DNA from: an uncultured Bacilli bacterium
GTDB taxonomy: Bacteria > Bacillota_I > Bacilli_A > RFN20 > CAG-826
Length of the DNA: 10,830 nucleotides
Reading direction: 5' to 3'
NCBI GenBank assembly: GCA_934162685.1
Contig: CAKPJO010000046.1
Location: forward strand, 1-10,830
The notes under the pieces are model-generated. The model saw only the letters and a program-made list of their open reading frames with translations. It made no database searches and was not told the DNA's origin. Positions 4,720 through 10,830 of the stretch are shown here, piece by piece; position 1 is the first letter of the stretch; the number at the start of each line of letters is the position of its first letter. Position numbers and translations under genes: made by a program.

Positions 4720-7173
4720 ATGAAAACTACAAAAGCTAAAACACAAATAATAGTAAATAATGTATTTTTAGTGTCTTTATTGCTATTATTCATATATTCT
4801 TTAGGATTTGTTATTAGAGTTAATAATCATTCTTTAATATCTAATTATTTAGGCTTTTCTTTACCGAGTATTATTAATATTGTTTTATGTCTTATTTTAG
4901 TTGTTTTATCTATTGCTACTCTATTTTTTAACAAGGATAAAATAAATCCCAAGTTATCTATAATTTTTGGCGCTGTTGGGGTAATATATACCATTTATTT
5001 AGTATTATATGGTTATTTTATAAGTAAAGAAGAATTATCAATTATATTTGGTAATGTTAAGAATATTTGGATGATGTGTTTATTAGTGTTTATTGCTTTA
5101 ATAATACTTCCTCGTATTTTAACTAAAAAACAAGTTAATTTTGCAATGTATTTTATAATGCTATTAGCATTTGCGTCAATAATTTATTTTTGCATTAAAG
5201 ATTTGCCTACAGCAATTAAAAACTTCTTAGTTAAAAATCCTCAATGGGCTGCTAAATCGTTTTATACTAATAAAAATATATATGGATTTGGCTTGTTTTT
5301 TGCTGTTGTAGCGTCTTTATATTTAATGGGATTTAAACATAAAATTCGTTACTTCTTTGTTTCTTTATTTTATTTTGGTTTTATACTTTTATCATTTGCT
5401 AAGACTGCTGCGGTATGTTCAATAATTGTTTATATTATTGTGTTAGCTCATATGATTTTAAAAATAAAAAAGAAATGGTTAAAGATTACCATTATTTCTT
5501 TAATTGCTTTTATCTTAATATTTGGTGGATTAGTGTTAGGTGATGTTATTACATTTATTCCTGTACCAAATAATATTAAAGAATATATAGCTAAAATAGT
5601 ATATTCGTCACATACTTTCTCTTCTCGTATTCAAGAATTTGCTAAATCATTCGCTGGAATGAATTATAAAAACATTTTCTTAGGAGTAGGATTTACGAGT
5701 GGATTAAATCTTATTAAAGAATTTACTGGTTATAGTGGATTCCATACTTCTTATAATGAAAATATCATTTGTGGTGGCATTGTACTAACTCTATTAAAAC
5801 TATTTGCGCTTATTTATATTGTTAAAGGTATTAGATCTACTAAACATAAAAATAAAGATGCTTATATTACTTTAGTAGCAGGATTTACTGCTTATATGTT
5901 TTATACCTTATGTGAATCAGTATTATTATTTAACTGGGAGTTTTTATCATTTAGTATTACTTTATTAGTCTGTGTTGTTCCTTTAACAGCAATGTATAAT
6001 AACAATTTAATTGGTGCATTGAAGTTTAATAATAATGAACATAAGGTAGTGGCATTTATAACTACCATTTATCCAGATAATGATAAGAAATGGTATGGTA
6101 TTTATTTACATGATTTAGCTAAGTCTATGCAAAACTTAGGATATGAAATAAATGTTATCAAAATTACTCAATATAAAAAAGAAGATGAAGTATATGAAGG
6201 AATTAAAATCCGTTATATAAAATTAAAAAATTCATGGTTACATAAATTAATGTTACCTATTGGATTTAATTTTAAATTATCATTTAAAGCACTATTAAAA
6301 ACTAAAAAATATGATACAGCAATAATTCATTTTTATCCAGTTGCAATGCAAAATGTAATTATTGATGAACTTCATGAAGAAAATATTAAAGTAATTCATT
6401 ACTTACATTCTCGTAATGTATTTAAAAGAATTGATGAAAAACATGTTTTATATCGTAAATTATATTTAAATCAATTTTATAAAGCAGCATATAAAAAATG
6501 TGATGAAATTGTATGTGTTTCTAACTTAGTAAAAAATGATTTGTTAGCAAAAATGAAAAAATATAAACACGCTCATGTGATATATAACGGAGTAAGTAAT
6601 ATATTTATTCAAGCAAAACAAAACAAATTTATAAATAAAGATAATAATTTTAATTTAATAAGTATTGGTAATATGTATTCTATTAAAGGCCATAAATATG
6701 TTTTAGAAGCTTTAAATATTATTAAAAAAGAATTACCAAATATTAATTTTAAGTGGACAATTGTTGGACAAGGTAATGAGTATAACGAAATTGTTAATAA
6801 AATAAAAGAATATAATTTAGTTAATAATGTAAAAATCATTAAAGAATTAACTCAATCACAAGTATTAGAACATTTAAAAAAGAATGACATATTTATTATG
6901 CCTTCATATTATGAAGGATTAGGCATTGTTTATTTAGAAGCAATGAATTTAGGATTAATTACTATCGGATGTACAAATCAAGGCATAAGTGAATTATTTG
7001 ATAGTTTTACTATGCAATTTGTGGATGAAAAAGAAGTAGATCAAATTGCTTTATTATTAAAATCTATATTTACAAATTATAAGGCTTATGAAGCGTTAAC
7101 TAAAAACGCTAAAAATGCTAGTAAAAAATATACTTGGGATTTAGCATCTAGACAATTAAGTGAGTTATTGTAA
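4720..7173 (+). CDS. Fusion of Wzy/O-antigen-ligase-like membrane domain and GT4 glycosyltransferase
   Basis: This 817-residue protein joins two activities usually on separate chains. Residues about 10-425 hold ten to twelve predicted membrane helices, with a large loop (about 277-348) containing the GFHTSYNEN segment (His342). That resembles the HxxY-type loop motif of Wzy polymerases and WaaL-type ligases. Residues about 442-817 form a complete cytoplasmic GT-B glycosyltransferase of family GT4. The N-terminal Rossmann half opens with VVAFITTIYP, the second half with LISIGNMYSIKGHKYVLEAL, and the nucleotide-sugar signature E732-x7-E740 lies in EGLGIVYLE. There is no new ribosome binding site at the junction, so the fusion appears genuine. 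Its likely role is in assembly of a surface polysaccharide. The start is ATG 4720 with AGAAGG at 4705-4710. A GTG at 4711 is in frame but overlaps this site. Confidence 0.85.
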   Translation: MKTTKAKTQIIVNNVFLVSLLLLFIYSLGFVIRVNNHSLISNYLGFSLPSIINIVLCLILVVLSIATLFFNKDKINPKLSIIFGAVGVIYTIYLVLYGYFISKEELSIIFGNVKNIWMMCLLVFIALIILPRILTKKQVNFAMYFIMLLAFASIIYFCIKDLPTAIKNFLVKNPQWAAKSFYTNKNIYGFGLFFAVVASLYLMGFKHKIRYFFVSLFYFGFILLSFAKTAAVCSIIVYIIVLAHMILKIKKKWLKITIISLIAFILIFGGLVLGDVITFIPVPNNIKEYIAKIVYSSHTFSSRIQEFAKSFAGMNYKNIFLGVGFTSGLNLIKEFTGYSGFHTSYNENIICGGIVLTLLKLFALIYIVKGIRSTKHKNKDAYITLVAGFTAYMFYTLCESVLLFNWEFLSFSITLLVCVVPLTAMYNNNLIGALKFNNNEHKVVAFITTIYPDNDKKWYGIYLHDLAKSMQNLGYEINVIKITQYKKEDEVYEGIKIRYIKLKNSWLHKLMLPIGFNFKLSFKALLKTKKYDTAIIHFYPVAMQNVIIDELHEENIKVIHYLHSRNVFKRIDEKHVLYRKLYLNQFYKAAYKKCDEIVCVSNLVKNDLLAKMKKYKHAHVIYNGVSNIFIQAKQNKFINKDNNFNLISIGNMYSIKGHKYVLEALNIIKKELPNINFKWTIVGQGNEYNEIVNKIKEYNLVNNVKIIKELTQSQVLEHLKKNDIFIMPSYYEGLGIVYLEAMNLGLITIGCTNQGISELFDSFTMQFVDEKEVDQIALLLKSIFTNYKAYEALTKNAKNASKKYTWDLASRQLSELL

Positions 7174-7421
7174 TAGATTTTAATTCGAATTATTTATCAA
7201 TATTATTTTAACAATTTGCTTAGTTTTTTAATTGAGACCGCTACCAAAAAGAGGATATCTGCCTATACTATTTGACAAAAGGCATTACGAAGTAGTAGAC
7301 TAAATCAGTAAGTAAAAGTTATTTATCTATTTATATAGATAATTACTTAGATTAGGGGATTATCGGAGAAAAAATAATTAAGTAGTATAAAACTATTTTA
7401 AGTGTGAATAAGGAGCCTACT
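7174..7421 (+). promoter_or_regulatory. 248-bp leader of the glycan operon with candidate promoter and stem-loop
   Basis: A perfect -35 box TTGACA (7272-7277) is followed after 18 bp by TAGACT (7296-7301, four of six). It sits in a small inverted repeat TGCCT (7260-7264) / AGGCA (7280-7284). The predicted leader of about 114 nt contains TTATCTAT (7323-7330) / ATAGATAA (7335-7342) with a TTAT loop, extended after an 8-nt bulge (7316-7322 region) by TAAGTAA (7309-7315) / TTACTTA (7343-7349). No T-run follows, so it is not a terminator. I could not match it to a known riboswitch or T-box. No convincing terminator follows the preceding gene. Confidence 0.45.
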
Positions 7422-9302
7422 ATGACTAAAAAACCAACAAGAAGAAATATGCGATTTATAAAGATGTTGATGTTTATTGCTGTTGATTTTGTTGTAGTAA
7501 TCTTATCTTATATATTAGGCTATTTAGCTCAGTATAATACACTTGATATACAATCATTTATTTTTGCTTTTTGTGTAGCGGTGTTACATCTTATAATGTT
7601 TACTTTTTTTGACGGATATCGTTCAATTACAGATAATTTTGGTATGTCAGATGCAGTAAGATTTGGTGTTATTATTTTATTTGATAATATCATTGCTTCT
7701 ATTGCAAATGTATTAATTCCTAGCGTACCAACATTATCTTTTTTAATGCTAGGGTTTGTTGCCTCTTTCCAAGTATTAATTATTATTGGTAGTAGATGTA
7801 TCCAAAGAATAATTAAATATTATTCATCTTCAAGAAAAGGCGCTGTACCAACAATGATTATTGGTGCTGGTTCTGCTGGTAAAATTGCTTTTGATGAAAT
7901 GCATAGTAATGTTGATTTTAATAATAGAGTAGTTTGTTTTGGGGATTCTGATAAAGAAAAGATCGGTAAGAAATATTTAGGTAAACCAGTTGTAGGTCCT
8001 TTAAATAATTCTCATGAATTTATTGAAAAATATGGTGTTAAGGAAGTAGTTATTGCTATTTCAAGATTAGATAGAAAACAATTAAATGAAATAATATCCC
8101 ATTTTGCTAATGAAAACGTCAAAATTAAAAGAATGCCACTTTTAACCGAATTAACTGATCCAACTAAACCACTTCATATTAAAGATGTTTCTTTAGAAGA
8201 AGTATTAGGAAGAGATCAAATTACTTTTGATACCACTCAAATTCAAAGTTGGGTTAGTGGTAAGACTGTTTTAGTTACTGGTGGTGGTGGCTCCATTGGT
8301 GGAGAATTAGCTAATCAATTAGTAACATTTAAATGTAAAAAATTAGTTTTATTTGATATTTATGAAAATGCCACTTATGATGTCCAACAAAATTTAATTA
8401 GAAGAATTAAAAGAGAAAACTTGGATGTAGAATTAATTACTCTTATTGGTTCTACTTATAATAAATTCCGTGTGGAAGAGATATTTGCTAAATATCGTCC
8501 GGATATTGTTTTCCATGCTGCGGCATATAAGCATGTTCCTTTAATGGAAGATAGTCCAGTAGAGGCAATTAGAACAAATTGCTTAGGTACTTATAATGTT
8601 GCTGAAATGGCGGATAAATATCAAACACAAAAGATGGTATTAGTATCGACAGATAAAGCAGTAAGACCAACAAATACAATGGGGGCTACTAAAGCATTCG
8701 CAGAAATGATAATTCGTTATTGGAATGAAAGAAGCGCTAATACTTCTTATTCTGCAGTACGTTTTGGTAACGTATTAGGATCTAATGGTTCAGTTATTCC
8801 TTTATTTAAAAAACAAATCGCAGAAGGTGGACCAGTTACTGTTACACATAAAGATATCATTCGTTACTTTATGACTATACCAGAAGCAGTTAGTTTAATT
8901 CTTCAATCAGGCGCCTTTGCAACTGGTGGAGAAATATTCATATTAGATATGGGTAAACCAGTTAAAATCCTCACTCTAGCGGAAAATGTTATTAGACAAT
9001 GTGGATATGTTCCTTATAAAGATATTGATATTATCTTTACTGGTCTTAGACCAGGAGAAAAGTTATATGAAGAACTACTTCTTGATGTAACAAAGAACAC
9101 TAAAACATCTAATGAAAAGATATTTGTAGAAGAAAAGAAAAAAATATTACCAATGGATGAAAAGATTCAATATATTTCTAAAGTGTTTACAATGACTGAT
9201 AATGATGAAATTAAGAATTGTTTACGCGAAGTTGTAACAAGTTATGTAGATTATAAAGAATTTAATGCAAACTCAGAAAAAGAAAAGGTAGGTGTTAATT
9301 AA
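7422..9302 (+). CDS. CapD/PglF/WbpM-type nucleotide-sugar 4,6-dehydratase
   Basis: This 626-residue membrane-anchored enzyme has the full-length layout of the PglF/WbpM/CapD family. Four membrane helices lie at about 12-37, 46-67, 79-100 and 105-131. A first Rossmann domain has G148-x-G150-x2-G153, and a second, catalytic extended-SDR domain has GGGGSIGG (287-294). The STDKAVRPTN block (409-418) followed by M420-G-A-T-K424 gives the Ser-Met-Lys arrangement known for this family, in which Met replaces the usual SDR Tyr. The probable reaction is UDP-GlcNAc to the 4-keto-6-deoxy sugar, the first step to bacillosamine-, FucNAc- or QuiNAc-type sugars. The substrate is inferred from the family. The ATG at 7422 is preceded by AAGGAG (7410-7415). 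The in-frame GTG at 7404 is upstream of this site and was rejected. The stop overlaps the next start (TAATG). Confidence 0.9.
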   Translation: MTKKPTRRNMRFIKMLMFIAVDFVVVILSYILGYLAQYNTLDIQSFIFAFCVAVLHLIMFTFFDGYRSITDNFGMSDAVRFGVIILFDNIIASIANVLIPSVPTLSFLMLGFVASFQVLIIIGSRCIQRIIKYYSSSRKGAVPTMIIGAGSAGKIAFDEMHSNVDFNNRVVCFGDSDKEKIGKKYLGKPVVGPLNNSHEFIEKYGVKEVVIAISRLDRKQLNEIISHFANENVKIKRMPLLTELTDPTKPLHIKDVSLEEVLGRDQITFDTTQIQSWVSGKTVLVTGGGGSIGGELANQLVTFKCKKLVLFDIYENATYDVQQNLIRRIKRENLDVELITLIGSTYNKFRVEEIFAKYRPDIVFHAAAYKHVPLMEDSPVEAIRTNCLGTYNVAEMADKYQTQKMVLVSTDKAVRPTNTMGATKAFAEMIIRYWNERSANTSYSAVRFGNVLGSNGSVIPLFKKQIAEGGPVTVTHKDIIRYFMTIPEAVSLILQSGAFATGGEIFILDMGKPVKILTLAENVIRQCGYVPYKDIDIIFTGLRPGEKLYEELLLDVTKNTKTSNEKIFVEEKKKILPMDEKIQYISKVFTMTDNDEIKNCLREVVTSYVDYKEFNANSEKEKVGVN

Positions 9303-9949
9303 TGAAAAAGAAGCCTATCTATACTTTTTTTAAAAGAATATTTGATATTATTTGTTCTTTACTTGCTATTATTTTACTTGCTATTCCAATGCTTATTGTT
9401 GCAATTGCTATAAAATGTGATTCTAAAGGACCAGTATTATTTAAACAAGAACGAGTGGGTAAAAATAAAAAACTATTTAAGATTTGGAAATTTAGATCGA
9501 TGTATATAGATACTGATCCTAATGCTCCAACACACCAATTAAGTGACGCTAAATCACACATTACAAAAGTAGGCAAATTTATAAGAAAAACATCAATTGA
9601 TGAATTACCTCAATTATTTAACATATTATCTGGAAAAATGAGTTTTGTTGGACCTCGACCAGCTTTATGGAATCAAGATGATTTAATCTTAGAAAGAGAT
9701 AAATATCACGCTAATGAGATTAAACCTGGACTTACAGGTTTAGCACAAGTATCAGGAAGAGATGAACTTGAAATACCGGTTAAAGCAAAGTTAGACGGCG
9801 AATATGTTCAAAAAAGAGAATTTTTTTATGATATTGGGTTAATATTTAAAACAGCATTTAAAGTATTTAAACATGATGGTGTTGTTGAGGGCGGCACAGG
9901 AGAGATGCATAAAGAAGAACAAGAAAAAATGAAAGCTGGTGAAAAATAA
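9302..9949 (+). CDS. PglC-like undecaprenyl-phosphate phosphoglycosyl transferase
   Basis: This 215-residue protein is a small monotopic sugar transferase (bacterial sugar transferase family). It moves a sugar phosphate from a UDP-sugar to undecaprenyl phosphate and starts a glycan chain. A basic start and one hydrophobic segment (about 12-37) fit the re-entrant membrane helix of PglC. The core carries GPVLFKQERVG (43-53), the WKFRSM block (62-67), and the catalytic Asp100-Glu101 in TSIDELPQLFN. SFVGPRP (114-120) and PGLTGLAQVSGR follow. It is the short form, without the extra four-helix N-terminal domain of WbaP-type enzymes. The start overlaps the dehydratase stop by one base and uses AAGGTAGGTG (9285-9294). 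Being next to a PglF-like enzyme, it may accept that pathway's product, but other UDP-sugars are possible. Confidence 0.9.
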   Translation: MKKKPIYTFFKRIFDIICSLLAIILLAIPMLIVAIAIKCDSKGPVLFKQERVGKNKKLFKIWKFRSMYIDTDPNAPTHQLSDAKSHITKVGKFIRKTSIDELPQLFNILSGKMSFVGPRPALWNQDDLILERDKYHANEIKPGLTGLAQVSGRDELEIPVKAKLDGEYVQKREFFYDIGLIFKTAFKVFKHDGVVEGGTGEMHKEEQEKMKAGEK

Positions 9950-10830
9950 TGAAAAAAATATTGATTACTGGCGCTAATAGTTATATAGGAACATCTGTTG
10001 AAAATTGGTTAAAACAATACAATAACGAATATCGTGTTGATACAATTGATATGATTGATGGCAGTTGGAAAAACAAAAGTTTTAGTAATTATGATGTTGT
10101 TTATCATGTTGCTGGCATTGCTCATGACACAGGTAACAAAAAAGATAAAGATTTGTATTATCGTGTTAATAGAGATTTAGCAATAGAAACTGCTATCAAG
10201 GCAAAAAAAGATGGCGTTAAACAATTTATTTTTATGAGTTCTATGCTTGTTTATAATGGATGTAAAGATAGAATTATAACTATGAACACAAAACCTATGA
10301 TAAAAGGATATTATGGTGATAGTAAGTTACAAGCCGATCTCGCTTTGCAAAAACTAAGTGATGAAAAATTTCATGTTGCAATTGTAAGACCACCAATGAT
10401 TTATGGACCTAATTGTAAAGGAAATTTTCCTAAACTAGTTAAATTAGCTAAAAACACACCACTTTTTCCAAAGTTTAAAAATAAAAGAAGTATGTTATTT
10501 ATAGATAATTTATCAGAGTTTATTAGATTATTGATTGACTCAGGGGATGCTGGTATTTATTTCCCACAAAATGATGAGTATTTGTGCACATATGAAATAA
10601 TAAAATTAATAGCAAGTGAGTGTAAAAAGAAAATTTGGTACACAGTTTTAGGAAATTGGTTAATTTATATTGTCAGATCTTTTAGTGCAACCTTTAATAA
10701 AGTGTTTGGTGATTTAATTTATGATAAAGATATGTCTAAATGTTTTGATAAGAAATATTTAGTTAAAGATAATAAAATCATTGATTCAATTTTCGTTGCC
10801 AATATTCCAACTAATTATAGTATGGGAAGA
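9949..10830 (+). CDS. Extended SDR NAD-dependent epimerase/dehydratase, 3' end beyond window
   Basis: The frame stays open from ATG 9949 to the window edge (294 codons, no stop), so the protein is partial. It starts with the NAD(P)-binding motif GANSYIG (8-14), has VVYHVAG (50-56), MSSM (96-99) and the catalytic Y122-x3-K126 in YYGDSK, with RPPMIYGP after it, all typical of extended SDR enzymes. It resembles the epimerases or 4-reductases found next to PglC-like transferases in Clostridia and Bacilli polysaccharide loci. It may reduce or epimerise the keto sugar, or a lipid-linked sugar, but the substrate cannot be read from sequence. It overlaps the preceding stop by one base (TAATG), and GGTGA (9938-9942) is the ribosome binding site. 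Confidence 0.85.
   Translation, partial: MKKILITGANSYIGTSVENWLKQYNNEYRVDTIDMIDGSWKNKSFSNYDVVYHVAGIAHDTGNKKDKDLYYRVNRDLAIETAIKAKKDGVKQFIFMSSMLVYNGCKDRIITMNTKPMIKGYYGDSKLQADLALQKLSDEKFHVAIVRPPMIYGPNCKGNFPKLVKLAKNTPLFPKFKNKRSMLFIDNLSEFIRLLIDSGDAGIYFPQNDEYLCTYEIIKLIASECKKKIWYTVLGNWLIYIVRSFSATFNKVFGDLIYDKDMSKCFDKKYLVKDNKIIDSIFVANIPTNYSMGR

Noticed and set aside
6609..6839. Minus-strand open frame inside the glycosyltransferase domain
   Set aside because: The opposite strand encodes conserved GT4 sequence; the reverse frame shows no start signal or recognisable motif.
7232..7264. T-box or ops/JUMPstart-like element suggested by the GAGACCGCTACC segment
   Set aside because: No T-box specifier stem or antiterminator is present, and the match to ops is only partial and on the opposite strand.
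9319..9576. Minus-strand open frame inside the sugar transferase
   Set aside because: It is a shadow of the conserved PglC-like frame with no independent start signal.
1..10830. Mycoplasma genetic code (TGA as Trp)
   Set aside because: Long reading frames use TGG for conserved Trp and contain no in-frame TGA.

Overview
The window comes from an AT-rich, low-GC bacterium. Strong AAGGAGG-type ribosome binding sites, a lipobox lipoprotein, a DUF3307 protein, and Bacillota-style polysaccharide enzymes point to Bacillota or a related gut Mycoplasmatota/Bacilli lineage. Tryptophan is encoded by TGG and long frames contain no in-frame TGA, so the code is standard rather than mycoplasma code 4. I cannot name the genus.

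Layout. Positions 1-69 hold two units of a 33-bp direct repeat cut by the window edge. Positions 104-2050 (minus strand) are a tightly packed three-gene operon of membrane proteins ending in a clear intrinsic terminator (72-105). Position 2147 starts a divergent gene for a small thioredoxin-fold lipoprotein with a CAAC motif. Downstream lies a striking array of three 29-bp hairpin units (2564-2650), the last of which looks like a terminator.

Positions 2853-4606 are a compact, translationally coupled two-gene cassette. It holds a SatD-family protein, whose motifs resemble the palm fold of class III nucleotide cyclases, and a DUF3307 polytopic membrane protein with conserved His/Asp/Gln residues in its helices. 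It is bounded by the hairpin array on the left and an AT-rich stem-loop on the right, and an 8-bp inverted repeat lies just before satD. This is the best candidate for an undescribed system: a possible nucleotide-signal or nucleotide-sensing protein paired with a membrane partner.

Positions 4720-10830 are a surface polysaccharide or glycoconjugate locus. It has a large fusion of a Wzy/O-antigen-ligase-like membrane domain to a complete GT4 glycosyltransferase. After a 248-bp leader come a CapD/PglF/WbpM-type nucleotide-sugar 4,6-dehydratase, a PglC-like initiating phosphoglycosyl transferase and an extended SDR epimerase/reductase that runs off the right edge. These last three genes overlap by one base each (TAATG) and form an operon. 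The dehydratase would make a modified UDP-sugar, the PglC-like enzyme would load a sugar phosphate onto undecaprenyl phosphate, and the fusion protein could extend and polymerise or transfer the glycan.
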